Below are positions 8,544 to 17,322 of a stretch of 64,000 nucleotides of DNA, one piece after another. A program made the translations under genes and the position numbers. The notes beneath the pieces are model-generated. The model had not been told where the DNA came from, made no database searches, and saw only the letters and a program-made list of their open reading frames with translations. Within the stretch, counting starts at the first letter, position 1. Each line of letters starts with the position of its first letter. The stretch is from assembly GCF_001434145.1 (NCBI RefSeq), contig NZ_AZED01000014.1:248001-312000 (forward strand), given 5' to 3'. This DNA is from Lentilactobacillus otakiensis DSM 19908 = JCM 15040. GTDB lineage: Bacteria; Bacillota; Bacilli; Lactobacillales; Lactobacillaceae.

Positions 8544-9990
8544 TTTGCAAAGTAAATTAAAAAAATATTTTGGCTTTGACGAATTTCGACCGGGTCAGGA
8601 AGCAATTTTGCGGCATTTGCTGGGGAATCAAGACACACTGGCAGTTTTACCAACTGGTGGCGGGAAAACCTTGCTGTACCAGATGTATGGGGCTGTGACT
8701 CATCAAAGAGTCATTATTGTGTCGCCACTGATCTCATTGATGCAGGATCAAGTGAGCCGGCTGCAGTATTTGGGCTCCAAAAGAGTGGTTGCCCTTACTT
8801 CTGCCCTGGATTTTCAGGAGAAATCGATTATTTTAAATCATTTAAGCAATTATCAATTTATTTATGTTTCTCCTGAAATGTTGGCAAATGACCAAGTCCT
8901 GCGCAGAATTCGAAGCTTGAACGTTGGCTTGTTTGTCATTGATGAGGCGCACTGCATTTCCGAATGGGGGCCTGACTTTCGGCCAGATTACTTGAAGTTG
9001 GGCAAGGTTCGCCAGTTGTTGGGTAAACCATTGACATTGATGATGACCGCGACTGCGACGAAGCTGGTTCGTCGGGACATCATTGATCATTTGGACTTTG
9101 AAGACGGGGATGTTCAACAAATTATCTTGCCGGTTAACCGGCCAAATATCTTTTTGGCGGCCAAAATTTTGCCTAATCAACAGGAAAAAGATCAGACATT
9201 GATTGATTTGGTCCGCCAACTCCATGGTGCCGGGATCATTTATTTTTCCAGTAAAAGCAAAGCCGAACAGGCCGCAGTTGCCCTGACTAACCAGACTGAC
9301 CGTCGAGTGATGGCCTATCACGGCGGGATGGATAATCAGCGTAGATTCCACATCCAGCAGCAATTTATGGATGGCAATCTCGACATTGTCTGTGCGACCA
9401 GCGCATTTGGAATGGGCATTGATAAGGACGATATTCGGTTCGTGATTCACTATCATCTGCCGGCAAACATTCAAAGTTACGTTCAAGAAATTGGCCGCTG
9501 TGGCCGCGATCAACAGCCTGGCTTGGCAATTCTGTTATATGAGCCTAATGATCGCTATCTGCAAATGAATTTGATTGATAACACGATTCCAGAAGCCGGC
9601 TTATTACGGTATTTGTATCGGCATCCCAAAGCAATCACGGATGACGATCAGTTCCGTGTGATTCAATATTATTTTGATAACGATTATTCACTAGACCAGG
9701 CAGCCGCCATATTTGACCGTTCACGGCAACGCCGAATCACCGAGCTGGGATCGATGGTGCAATATATTTATCATGATGGCTGTCGACGGGATGAACTGCT
9801 TAAATACTTTGATGAGAAGTTATCGACCGAAGATCGAAATCAAAATTTCTGCTGCGACAACGATGTTGATTTCTGGAATCATTGGCAGGATTTTAATGAT
9901 AAATATTTGGATCAACAGGACGATGCTTCAAAAAGTGTGTCAAGAAGTTGGCATGAAGTCATCGATCAACTGTTTTTATCAAAAAATTAA
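8533..9990 (+). CDS. recQ: RecQ-family ATP-dependent DNA helicase (short form)
   Basis: A superfamily 2 helicase of 485 residues that unwinds DNA 3' to 5' during recombination and repair. Motifs in order: the N-terminal Q-type GFDEFRPGQEAIL, Walker A LPTGGGKTLLYQ, TSALDF, the DEAH box VIDEAHCISEWGPDFRP, TATAT, then in the second lobe AYHGGMD, TSAFGMGIDKDDIRFVIH and QEIGRCGRD. It ends after a shortened zinc region (FCCDND) and has no HRDC domain, like RecS of B. subtilis. The usual SQWGHDFRP after DEAHCI is EWGPDFRP here, and the last zinc Cys seems to be missing. Overlaps ypbB by 11 bases. Confidence 0.92.
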   Translation: MKINLQSKLKKYFGFDEFRPGQEAILRHLLGNQDTLAVLPTGGGKTLLYQMYGAVTHQRVIIVSPLISLMQDQVSRLQYLGSKRVVALTSALDFQEKSIILNHLSNYQFIYVSPEMLANDQVLRRIRSLNVGLFVIDEAHCISEWGPDFRPDYLKLGKVRQLLGKPLTLMMTATATKLVRRDIIDHLDFEDGDVQQIILPVNRPNIFLAAKILPNQQEKDQTLIDLVRQLHGAGIIYFSSKSKAEQAAVALTNQTDRRVMAYHGGMDNQRRFHIQQQFMDGNLDIVCATSAFGMGIDKDDIRFVIHYHLPANIQSYVQEIGRCGRDQQPGLAILLYEPNDRYLQMNLIDNTIPEAGLLRYLYRHPKAITDDDQFRVIQYYFDNDYSLDQAAAIFDRSRQRRITELGSMVQYIYHDGCRRDELLKYFDEKLSTEDRNQNFCCDNDVDFWNHWQDFNDKYLDQQDDASKSVSRSWHEVIDQLFLSKN

Positions 9991-10055
9991 GGTAAATTTA
10001 ATCAGATTAATGATAAAATAAGTTTGTCTATATCCTGATCAAAAGGGGGTTCAAT

Positions 10056-10703
10056 ATGAATTCGAATGATGAACACAAAAAAACTGACGAAGATCAGCCA
10101 TGGAATCAAACATTTTCTGAGGATCGTGACGAAAATGGCAATCTTTCTCGGGTTAAGCTCAGAAAGCAAAGTCAGAATCATCATCTGATTACCATTGTTT
10201 TGGCTGCGTTGATTTTGATCGTGGCAATTGTGGCATTGGTGTATGGATTAGTGCGTCAAAGCGCCATGGGGAATGATTCTAAGAGTGCTGAGTCGTCATC
10301 TGTCCGAGTTGTCCGCCAAGATACAGCAAAAAAAAAATCTTCAGCAACCCCAAAATCCAAATCGGATTCAACTAAAGCCAAGTCAACTGTGAAACATCGG
10401 ACTGATAAGGCCGCCAAAGAATCCCAAAAAGCTGCGGTAAGGCAATCATCTGCCAGTTCTAATACAACTGCTGCATCTTCCAGCACCCAGTCCAGTGCGA
10501 CTAGTCAGTCCAGTCAAGCAGCGAGTTCATCAACTAAGCGGCCAGCTTCAACTGCCGGACACAAATATGTGACCGTTCAGGCTGGCCAGGGGATGTTTCG
10601 GGTTGCGTACAACAATGGTTTAACCACTGCTCAACTGATGCAGATGAACGGCTTAACGTCCAGTTCACAGCTGTATCCAGGCCAACGTCTGCGGGTTAAA
10701 TAG
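10056..10703 (+). CDS. Membrane-anchored LysM protein (YpbE-like)
   Basis: A 215-residue protein with a charged cytosolic N-terminus (1-45), one membrane segment around 46-68 (LITIVLAALILIVAIVALVYG), then a long Ser/Thr/Ala/Lys-rich linker and a single C-terminal LysM domain (about 168-215, KYVTVQAGQGMFRVAY to YPGQRLRVK). LysM binds peptidoglycan, so the protein probably tethers the membrane to the wall. The position between recQ and cmk matches ypbE of B. subtilis. A run of ten A residues in the linker (10328-10337) is a slippage-prone site within the frame. No enzymatic domain is seen. Confidence 0.85.
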   Translation: MNSNDEHKKTDEDQPWNQTFSEDRDENGNLSRVKLRKQSQNHHLITIVLAALILIVAIVALVYGLVRQSAMGNDSKSAESSSVRVVRQDTAKKKSSATPKSKSDSTKAKSTVKHRTDKAAKESQKAAVRQSSASSNTTAASSSTQSSATSQSSQAASSSTKRPASTAGHKYVTVQAGQGMFRVAYNNGLTTAQLMQMNGLTSSSQLYPGQRLRVK

Positions 10704-10747
10704 TTTCAAGATTCAAATTAAAATAATGTCAGGTAAGGAATGTTAGA

Positions 10748-11425
10748 ATGCGAAAAAATGGATTACAAGTAGCAATTGATGGACCGGCATCGGCTGGTAA
10801 AAGTACGGTTGCCAAGTTGGTTGCCAAACAGTTCCACTATGTTTACTGTGACACCGGTGCCATGTACCGGGCAATCACATTAAAAGCAATTCGGGAAGGC
10901 GTTTCATTCGATAACGTTGCTGAAATTGCTAAAATTGTCAAATCATCAAAGATCACTTTTGAACCCAGCGATGACGGTCAAAAGGTTTTTATCGACGGCA
11001 AAGAAATCACCGAAGCGATTCGTCAAGAAGACGTGACCAATTCTGTTTCCGCAGTTGCCGCAATCGGTGATGTGCGCAAGGAACTAAGCGCTCAGCAGCA
11101 GGCGATTGCTAAAGACGGTGGCATTGTAATGGATGGTCGTGACATTGGAACATCTGTTTTGCCAGATGCTGAAGTCAAAATCTTTTTGATTGCCAGCGTT
11201 GCCGAACGAGCACAACGACGTTACAAAGAAAACATTCAAAAAGGCATCAATACTCCGCTAGATGAATTACAATTGGAAATTGAGGCTAGAGATTATAAAG
11301 ATTCTCATAGAAAGATTTCACCGCTAACCAAGGCTGAAGATGCTGTAGAGATTGATACGACGTCACTTTCTATTGATCAGGTCGTCTCAAAAATTGCAAA
11401 TGTTATAAATAAAACACTGAAATAG
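10748..11425 (+). CDS. cmk: Cytidylate kinase
   Basis: Phosphorylates CMP and dCMP with ATP, feeding RNA and DNA precursors. The 225-residue protein shows the P-loop IDGPASAGKSTVAK at the N-terminus, the CMP-binding YCDTGAMYRAIT and GRDIGTSVLPDAEVKIFL, and the lid segment around RAQRRYKE. Full length. ATG at 10748 after AAGGAATG. The order cmk-rpsA-der is widely conserved in Firmicutes. Confidence 0.97.
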   Translation: MRKNGLQVAIDGPASAGKSTVAKLVAKQFHYVYCDTGAMYRAITLKAIREGVSFDNVAEIAKIVKSSKITFEPSDDGQKVFIDGKEITEAIRQEDVTNSVSAVAAIGDVRKELSAQQQAIAKDGGIVMDGRDIGTSVLPDAEVKIFLIASVAERAQRRYKENIQKGINTPLDELQLEIEARDYKDSHRKISPLTKAEDAVEIDTTSLSIDQVVSKIANVINKTLK

Positions 11426-11508
11426 CAACTAATTGGTCAATTGACTGGTAATATTGGTCAATTTAAGATAAAATTATGATTAGAGTTGTTTCAAGGAGGA
11501 ATTGTTTG

Positions 11509-12759
11509 ATGAGTGAAAATGCAAATAATGATAAAAATGATTTATTAAACGCTTTAAATAGCGTTAATGAAGTAAAAGTTGGTGACGTTGTCACTGGTGA
11601 AGTTTTGGCCAAAGACGACAGTCAACAATTAATCGTGGGTATTGAAGGTTCAGGTGTTGAAGGTGTTGTTCCACCACGTGAGCTTTCATCTGACCAAAAT
11701 GTTGATGACATTAAGCAGGGCGACAAGCTTAAGTTGGTTGTTACTTCCCGTATCGGAAGCGACAAGGAAGGCGGAAGTTTCCTGCTTTCATCAAAGCGTT
11801 TGGAAACCCGTAAAGTTTGGGACGAATTGGCTGAAAAGTCAAAGAACGACGAAACGATTACTGCCAAAGTCAGCCAAGCTGTTAAAGGCGGCTTAGTTGT
11901 TGATGCCGGTGTTCGTGGATTTGTTCCAGCCTCAATGATCTCTGACCACTATGTTGATGATTTGAATCAATTTAAAGGTCAAGAACTTGAATTAAAAGTA
12001 ATTGAAATTGATCCAGTTGAAAATCGTCTTATTTTATCTCATAAGGCAATTGTTCAAGCTGAAAAAGCAGAAGAACGTGAAAAGTTGATGCAAACTCTTC
12101 ACGAAGGCGATATTGTTGAAGGAACTGTTGCCCGTTTAACCAGCTTTGGTGCGTTTGTTGACCTTGGCGGCATGGACGGATTGGTTCACGTCTCACAAAT
12201 CGCTTATGAACGTGTTGACAAGCCTTCTGATGTTTTGAAGGTTGGTCAAAAGGTTCAAGTTAAGGTATTGTCAGTTGACTTCGACCGTAACCGAATCTCA
12301 CTTTCAATCAAACAAACTCTTCCAGAACCTTGGGACGGAATCGAAGAAAAAGCTCCAGTTGGCAGTGTTCTTGAAGGAACTGTTAAGCGCCTTGTTGATT
12401 TCGGTGCCTTTGTTGAAGTCTTCCCAGGTGTTGAGGGATTAGTTCATATTTCTCAAATCGCCCACGAACACATCGACAAGCCTTCTGATGTTTTGAAGGT
12501 TGGCGAGAAGATTCAAGTTAAGGTTCTTGATGTGGATACTGACAGAAAACGTTTGGCATTATCAATTAAAGCTTTGACTGATGCTCCTGAAGAAGAAGCT
12601 AAGCCAAAGAAGTCAAACAACCGACCATCACGTTCACGTAAGTCTAACGACCGTTCAATCAGTAATGCTCCGGAAGAAGAAACCGGCTTTACTTTGGGCG
12701 ACCTCATTGGTGACGAATTGAAGAAGTCCGGCAACAATGACGATGATGATAACAAATAA
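11509..12759 (+). CDS. rpsA: Ribosomal protein S1 homologue, four S1 domains
   Basis: A 416-residue RNA-binding protein with four S1 OB folds: VGDVVTGEVLAKDD (near residue 22), ITAKVSQAVKGGLVVDA (near 110), VEGTVARLTSFGAFVDLGG (near 195) and LEGTVKRLVDFGAFVEVFPG (near 280). The last two are nearly identical to each other. In Gram-negative bacteria S1 has six domains and unfolds mRNA at initiation. The shorter Firmicute form (YpfD) is less clearly ribosomal. The C-terminus is an acidic and basic low-complexity tail. ATG 11509 follows AAGGAGGAATTGTTTG. An in-frame ATG at 11476 lies before this site. Confidence 0.93.
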   Translation: MSENANNDKNDLLNALNSVNEVKVGDVVTGEVLAKDDSQQLIVGIEGSGVEGVVPPRELSSDQNVDDIKQGDKLKLVVTSRIGSDKEGGSFLLSSKRLETRKVWDELAEKSKNDETITAKVSQAVKGGLVVDAGVRGFVPASMISDHYVDDLNQFKGQELELKVIEIDPVENRLILSHKAIVQAEKAEEREKLMQTLHEGDIVEGTVARLTSFGAFVDLGGMDGLVHVSQIAYERVDKPSDVLKVGQKVQVKVLSVDFDRNRISLSIKQTLPEPWDGIEEKAPVGSVLEGTVKRLVDFGAFVEVFPGVEGLVHISQIAHEHIDKPSDVLKVGEKIQVKVLDVDTDRKRLALSIKALTDAPEEEAKPKKSNNRPSRSRKSNDRSISNAPEEETGFTLGDLIGDELKKSGNNDDDDNK

Positions 12760-12779
12760 TCAATTATTTAAATCATGAA

Positions 12780-12826
12780 AAGGGGCTGGAAACAAAACGT
12801 AAGTTTTGTCCCAGCTCTTTTCTTTC
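12780..12826 (+). terminator. Terminator between rpsA and der
   Basis: Long hairpin: AGGGGCTGGAAACAAAAC (from 12781) pairs with GTTTTGTCCCAGCTCTTTT around a short loop, with a T-rich end. It lies 30 bases before the der ribosome-binding site. Confidence 0.85.
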
Positions 12827-12855
12827 TGAATTTACTTAGCAAAGGAGGGATTTAT

Positions 12856-14163
12856 ATGGCATTGCCAACAGTTGCATTTATTGGCCGTCCAAACGTTGGA
12901 AAATCAACAATTTTTAACCGGATTGCCGGCGATCGAATTTCGATCGTTGAAGATACACCGGGTGTGACCCGGGATCGAATCTATTCTCATGGAGAATGGT
13001 TGGCAACTAAATTTGCGATGATCGATACTGGTGGTATTCAGATCAGTGACGCACCGTTTGCAACCCAAATTAAAAGTCAGGCTGAAATTGCCATTGATGA
13101 GGCAGATGTGATTGTCTTTATTGTCAGTGGCAAAGAAGGGGTCACCGCTGATGATGAACAGGTGGCTAAGATTCTTTATCGTAGCGACAAACCAGTTGTA
13201 TTGGCGGTAAATAAAGTTGATAACCCTGAAAGCCGTGAAGATATTTACGAGTTCTATTCACTTGGGTTTGGCGATCCAATGCCAATTTCCGGTGTCCATG
13301 GCCTTGGCCTTGGCGATTTACTCGATAAAGTCGTTGAAAAGTTCCCCAAGACAGATGAAAAAACTGATAACGACGATATCCGATTCAGCATCATTGGCCG
13401 TCCCAACGTTGGGAAATCATCGTTGGTTAACGCGATTTTGGGCGAAGATCGGGTCATTGTTTCAGATATTGCTGGCACTACCCGTGATGCGATTGATACG
13501 CGTTTTGAAGCAGATGGCATGAAGTTCACGATGGTCGACACTGCCGGGATTCGTAAACGAGGCAAAGTTTACGAAAACACTGAACGTTATAGTGTGATGC
13601 GGGCAATGAAAGCCATTGACCAAAGTGACGTCATTTTATTTGTGATGAACGCAGAAGAAGGCATTCGTGAACAGGATAAAAAGGTTGCTGGTTACGCTCA
13701 CGAGGCTGGTAAGGCAATCATTACAGTCGTTAACAAATGGGATACTCTTAAAAAGACTAACCATACGCAACAGGATTTCGAAACTTTAATTCGCAATGAA
13801 TTTCAGTATATGGCCTATTCACCAATCATCTTTGTTTCTGCTGTCACCAAGCAGCGCATTGAGAAACTACCTGAACTGATCAAACGGGTTTACGATAACC
13901 ACGAAAAGCGGGTTCAGTCATCTGCTTTGAACGACGTCATCATGGGCGCGGTTGCCGTTCATCCAACTCCAACGGTTAACGGAAAACGACTGCGAATTTA
14001 TTACGCCACTCAGGTCGTCACTGGGCCACCAACTTTTGTGGTTTTCGTCAATAATCCAGACTTGATGCATTTCTCATATGTCCGCTTCTTAGAAAATCAA
14101 ATTCGGGATAATTTTGACTTTACCGGAACCCCCATTAGAATCATCAAGAGAAGCCGAAAATAG
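12856..14163 (+). CDS. der: Ribosome-assembly GTPase Der (EngA)
   Basis: Der has two GTPase domains in tandem and a C-terminal KH-like domain, and is needed for maturation of the 50S subunit. The 435-residue protein shows both G1 motifs, [14 protein letters not shown] (near residue 9) and [14 protein letters not shown] (near 180), both G3 motifs (DTGGI and DTAGI), and NKVD and NKWD. The KH domain ends in [14 protein letters not shown]. The ATG at 12856 has AAAGGAGGG in front. Upstream in-frame ATGs would start inside the preceding terminator. Confidence 0.97.
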   Translation: MALPTVAFIGRPNVGKSTIFNRIAGDRISIVEDTPGVTRDRIYSHGEWLATKFAMIDTGGIQISDAPFATQIKSQAEIAIDEADVIVFIVSGKEGVTADDEQVAKILYRSDKPVVLAVNKVDNPESREDIYEFYSLGFGDPMPISGVHGLGLGDLLDKVVEKFPKTDEKTDNDDIRFSIIGRPNVGKSSLVNAILGEDRVIVSDIAGTTRDAIDTRFEADGMKFTMVDTAGIRKRGKVYENTERYSVMRAMKAIDQSDVILFVMNAEEGIREQDKKVAGYAHEAGKAIITVVNKWDTLKKTNHTQQDFETLIRNEFQYMAYSPIIFVSAVTKQRIEKLPELIKRVYDNHEKRVQSSALNDVIMGAVAVHPTPTVNGKRLRIYYATQVVTGPPTFVVFVNNPDLMHFSYVRFLENQIRDNFDFTGTPIRIIKRSRK

Positions 14164-14234
14164 ACCGAAAATGCTCGTTTTTTAACAAAATCTTGATTTT
14201 TAGGCGTTTATCGGCACTAAATTAGGCAAAACCA

Positions 14235-14263
14235 TTGCAATGACGGCGTTCTTATGCTATCTT
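14235..14263 (+). promoter_or_regulatory. Probable promoter of hup
   Basis: TTGCAA at 14235-14240, 17 bases, then TATCTT at 14258-14263 with TGC directly in front (extended -10). A partial echo, TTGCAATG...TATCTTTG, recurs at about 14326-14352 but with only 13 bases between the boxes. Confidence 0.6.
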
Positions 14264-14370
14264 TGAAAAAGAAATGATGTTGTAAAAGGCGTTATTTCAG
14301 CATTCCGGATTTGTGAGAATTCGACTTGCAATGTTTTACATACCTATCTTTGAGGGAGGTGAATACACTC

Positions 14371-14646
14371 ATGGCAAATAAAGCAGAATTAGTAACCAAT
14401 GTTGCAACTGCAACTGGTTTGACTAAAAAAGACGCTACATCAGCTGTGGATGCAGTATTTGAATCAATCCAAGCTAGTTTAGCAAAAGGTGACAAGGTTC
14501 AATTAATCGGTTTCGGTAACTTTGAAGTACGTCAACGTGCCGCTCGTAAGGGCCGTAACCCACAAACAGGTCAAGAAATTCAAATTCCTGCAAGCAAAGT
14601 ACCAGCTTTCAAACCTGGTAAGGCGCTCAAGGATGCTGTTAAATAG
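14371..14646 (+). CDS. hup: HU-type nucleoid DNA-binding protein
   Basis: HU dimers bend and compact DNA. The 91-residue protein begins [20 protein letters not shown] and has the core [21 protein letters not shown], whose arm ends in the DNA-intercalating Pro, and [17 protein letters not shown]. The ATG at 14371 follows GGGAGGTGAA. The frame stays open for 15 codons upstream but has no family match there. It has its own promoter and terminator and codon use of a highly expressed gene. The position after der matches hbs in B. subtilis. Confidence 0.98.
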   Translation: MANKAELVTNVATATGLTKKDATSAVDAVFESIQASLAKGDKVQLIGFGNFEVRQRAARKGRNPQTGQEIQIPASKVPAFKPGKALKDAVK

Positions 14647-14658
14647 TATTCATCTGTT

Positions 14659-14695
14659 AAGCCAGAACGGCATTTGTCGGGCTGGCTTTTTTTAT
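14659..14695 (+). terminator. Terminator of hup
   Basis: AAGCCAG (14659-14665) pairs with CTGGCTT (14682-14688), with a further CG-rich pairing inside, followed by seven T residues. Confidence 0.85.
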
Positions 14696-14713
14696 ACACT
14701 TTGGAGGACAAAC

Positions 14714-15967
14714 ATGAGCTATTCAAAAACTGCTTTAGACCAACTTGAAGGCGGCCAAATTGATGATTTTAAGAAATCATTCCAGCAGGCACTCGACAAT
14801 GACTCGGATGACCTGCTTTATTCCTTGGCTGAAGAGCTGTATTCACTCGGCTTTTCCAATTACTCAAATACTATTTACGAAAAACTATTCAAAAAATATC
14901 CTGAAGATGATGGCTTAAAAATAAATTTGGCTGAATTAGCGATTGATGACGATCAAGATGACAAGGCGCTGAATTATTTGTCCCAGGTTCCCCAGGAATC
15001 AGACGAATATGTCCGTTCGTTGATGGTAGCGGCCGATTTATACCAGACCCAGGGAATGTTCGAGATCAGTGAGCAAAAGCTCTTAGAAGCCCAAAAATTG
15101 GCTCCTGATGAGGATGTCATCAAGTTTGCCTTGGCTGAATTTTACTTCACTACCCGAAACTACCGCAAAGCAATTAATTTATACTTGGATTTGATTACGT
15201 CTGGTACGTTGGAGATGTCATCCGTCAATCTGGTTGAGCGGCTGGGGGTTTCCTACGCTGAAATCGGCAAATTCGAGCAGGCGATGGGGTATCTGGAACA
15301 AATCAAGCCGATCAACATGAACAGTGATGTCAAATTTGAATTGGCATTCACCTATTTCAATTTAAAAGACTATCAAAAAGCGATCAAGACCTTTGAAGAT
15401 TTACGGGATTCTGACCCCCAATACAGTTCTCTGTATCCTTATTTGGCTGATTCTTATGTCAATCTAAAACGGGTACCTGAGGCTTTGAAGGCGATCCAAG
15501 AAGGAATTTCAATCGATCAATTCAACGAAAAGATCTGGCAGAAAGCTGGCCAAATCGCGGAAATGGCCAACGAGGATGATCTGGCATTGAAGTACTTCCA
15601 AAAAGGCCATGAAATCGCCCCTGACGACATGGAGATCTTAACCCTACTATCTGATTGGTATATCGCTCACGAACGATACAGCGACAATCTGAAGATTCTG
15701 GAGGGGGTCTTGGAGGACCACGTCGTTGATGCGCACTTGGCCTATAATTTAGCCCTCTCATATCAAAATACCGGTGAAACTAAAAAAGCTGCCAATAATT
15801 ATGAATTGGCAGCCAATGAATTGTCGGACAACCCGGAGTTCTTGAAGCATGCCACGCTATTTTACCGAGAACTTGGCAAGCCCGAAGTTGAGAAGAAGTA
15901 TTTGAAACAATATTTGGATCTTGTTCCAGGCGACATGGAGATGGAAGAGCTGTGGGACGAGATGTAG
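14714..15967 (+). CDS. TPR-repeat protein (YpiA-like)
   Basis: A 417-residue soluble protein made of tetratricopeptide-like helical pairs. Repeats are visible around FALAEFYFTTRNYRKAINLY, FELAFTYFNLKDYQKAIKTF, PYLADSYVNLKRVPEALKAI and AYNLALSYQNTGETKKAANN. The N-terminal DQLEGGQIDDFKKSFQQAL resembles YpiA of B. subtilis. TPR proteins act as scaffolds; the partner is unknown. The ATG at 14714 has TTGGAGGACAA in front. The final residues are very acidic. The gene follows hup closely but behind a terminator. Confidence 0.88.
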   Translation: MSYSKTALDQLEGGQIDDFKKSFQQALDNDSDDLLYSLAEELYSLGFSNYSNTIYEKLFKKYPEDDGLKINLAELAIDDDQDDKALNYLSQVPQESDEYVRSLMVAADLYQTQGMFEISEQKLLEAQKLAPDEDVIKFALAEFYFTTRNYRKAINLYLDLITSGTLEMSSVNLVERLGVSYAEIGKFEQAMGYLEQIKPINMNSDVKFELAFTYFNLKDYQKAIKTFEDLRDSDPQYSSLYPYLADSYVNLKRVPEALKAIQEGISIDQFNEKIWQKAGQIAEMANEDDLALKYFQKGHEIAPDDMEILTLLSDWYIAHERYSDNLKILEGVLEDHVVDAHLAYNLALSYQNTGETKKAANNYELAANELSDNPEFLKHATLFYRELGKPEVEKKYLKQYLDLVPGDMEMEELWDEM

Positions 15968-15970
15968 ATT

Positions 15971-16093
15971 GTAACGAGCAACGGGTGGGGCGGTTTCTAA
16001 GGGTACTTTGATTGAAGTCCCTGGTTCTGGGGCTTTAATTAAAGTGCCCTTAGAAGTTAGCCCCAGTTGCGTCGGCACACGTTTCGACTAGAG
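15971..16093 (+). repeat. Palindromic intergenic repeat, copy A
   Basis: A long imperfect hairpin of about 110 bases plus a tail. The ends pair as GTAACGAGCAAC with GTTGCGTCGGCACAC, then GGGGC with GCCCC. The inner arms TCTAAGGGTACTTTGATTGA (from 15996) and AATTAAAGTGCCCTTAGA (ending 16054) pair almost fully with several G-U pairs. The tail GTTTCGACTAGAG is shared with copy B, which follows one base later. No reading frame. Confidence 0.8.
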
Positions 16094-16094
16094 T

Positions 16095-16216
16095 GTAACG
16101 AGACCCGGTAGATGCAGTCTCTAACCTAAATTTGGTTTAAGCCCTGGGCTTGGGGTTTAAACCAAATTTAGCTTAGAGGTTAGCATCTGGGTCATCGGCA
16201 CACGTTTCAGCTAGAG
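16095..16216 (+). repeat. Palindromic intergenic repeat, copy B
   Basis: Tandem partner of copy A. Ends GTAACGAGACCCGGTAGATGC and GCATCTGGGTCATCGGCACAC pair with each other (five- and three-prime sides given in part). The inner arms CTCTAACCTAAATTTGGTTT and AAACCAAATTTAGCTTAGAG pair with one mismatch. The tail is GTTTCAGCTAGAG. The outer modules match copies A and C, while the inner arms are unrelated to theirs. Confidence 0.8.
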
Positions 16217-16251
16217 CGAAGGCAAGTATCCACCAATCAGCCTCCCAACAT

Positions 16252-16285
16252 AAAAAAAAGAGCCACTGATCATATCAGCGACTCT
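16252..16285 (-). terminator. Terminator of yitT
   Basis: On the minus strand AGAGTCGCTGAT, loop ATG, ATCAGTGGCTCT, then eight T residues. Eleven of twelve pairs form, plus a G-U. It lies 17 bases after the yitT stop. Confidence 0.9.
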
Positions 16286-16301
16286 CAACATACATATAAA
16301 A

Positions 16302-17192
16302 CTAAAGCAACTTAAACCGTTTAGGCCGCTTATAAGTGAACCCTTCACCAATCGCTTCGTTAACCTCAATAATCGAAATAAAGGCTTCCTCATCAATCGA
16401 TTCGACCAATTTCTTGAGAGTATGCAGCTCACTGGGTGAAACAACACAATAGACAATTTGCTTGGAACGATGGGAATAGCCACCTTCAGCATTGAGGAAG
16501 GTCACACCGCGATGTAATTCGTTTTGAATGGCATTTGAAATCTTTTCGGATTCATTGCTGATAATTAAGATTCCCCGTGCGGTGTAAGCGCCTCGCTGGG
16601 TAAAGTTGACAATCATCGAAAAGATCCAAACGTAAATTAACGTATATGCCATCTGGCGCACATTCAAATAAATTAATGATGAAAGCAAAACGGCGACATC
16701 AATTGTCAACAGTGTTTGTCCCATCTGAACACCTTTGAATCGTTCGAACAATCTGGCAACAATGTCAACACCACCGGTTGTGCCGCCAAACCGGTAAACA
16801 ATCCCACAGCCAAAGCCACCAAATAAACCAGCACCGATAGCCGAAAGCAGTAGATCGTGGTCAATGTTAATCACAATTGGCACTCGCTGCCAAATCCATA
16901 AAAAGACGGCCAGCGCGATGGTTCCGTATAAAGTGTAGAACATATCTTTCTTTCCTAAGAAACGATAGCCAATGGCAAACAACGGAATGTTGACCAAGAT
17001 CGTCGAGTAAGCTGGATCGATGTGAAACAGTGCTCGCAAAATCAAAGTAATACCTGTGACACCGCCATCCGCCAAATGATTATAAATGTTAAAGAAGACA
17101 ATCCCAAATGAGTAAATTGCCGTCCCGGCCGCAATTACCAGCAGGTCGACAAATGAAATATCAATTTTAAAGCGGCTCTCTTTTTTCGCCAT
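16302..17192 (-). CDS. YitT-family membrane protein (DUF161 and DUF2179)
   Basis: A 296-residue protein with about five membrane segments in the first 200 residues, beginning DLLVIAAGTAIYSFGIVFFN, including the family motifs GGVTGITLI and GGTTGGVDIVARLF, and a C-terminal soluble domain (about 210-296, TARGILIISNESEKI to GEGFTYKRP) of the DUF2179 type, a ligand-binding fold. The substrate is unknown. Start at 17192 with GGGAGGAAAAACG upstream; a longer frame from 17228 has no ribosome-binding site. Monocistronic, with its own terminator. Confidence 0.9.
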   Translation of the reverse strand: MAKKESRFKIDISFVDLLVIAAGTAIYSFGIVFFNIYNHLADGGVTGITLILRALFHIDPAYSTILVNIPLFAIGYRFLGKKDMFYTLYGTIALAVFLWIWQRVPIVINIDHDLLLSAIGAGLFGGFGCGIVYRFGGTTGGVDIVARLFERFKGVQMGQTLLTIDVAVLLSSLIYLNVRQMAYTLIYVWIFSMIVNFTQRGAYTARGILIISNESEKISNAIQNELHRGVTFLNAEGGYSHRSKQIVYCVVSPSELHTLKKLVESIDEEAFISIIEVNEAIGEGFTYKRPKRFKLL

Positions 17193-17270
17193 CGTTTTTC
17201 CTCCCTGAATGATCTGACAACTCATCATAGCAATTCTGGCAGATATTTGGCAATGATTTCAGCGTTCTTT

Positions 17271-17298
17271 TTGTTTCACACCAAAATTCTGTTAAAAT
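17271..17298 (+). promoter_or_regulatory. Probable promoter of cca
   Basis: TTGTTT at 17271-17276, 16 bases, TAAAAT at 17293-17298. Transcription would start around 17305, giving a very short leader to the ATG at 17323. Confidence 0.55.
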
Positions 17299-17322
17299 TA
17301 CATCAGGATAAATATTAAATGG

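Noticed and set aside
8842-9513. A 223-codon open frame on the minus strand inside recQ
   Set aside because: It lies wholly antisense to a gene with complete helicase motifs and has no ribosome-binding site or family resemblance.
12780-12826. The rpsA-der hairpin as a member of the palindromic repeat family
   Set aside because: It lacks the CGACGAGACCC and GGGTCGTCGG end modules and looks like an ordinary terminator, as does the similar one at 22913-22953.
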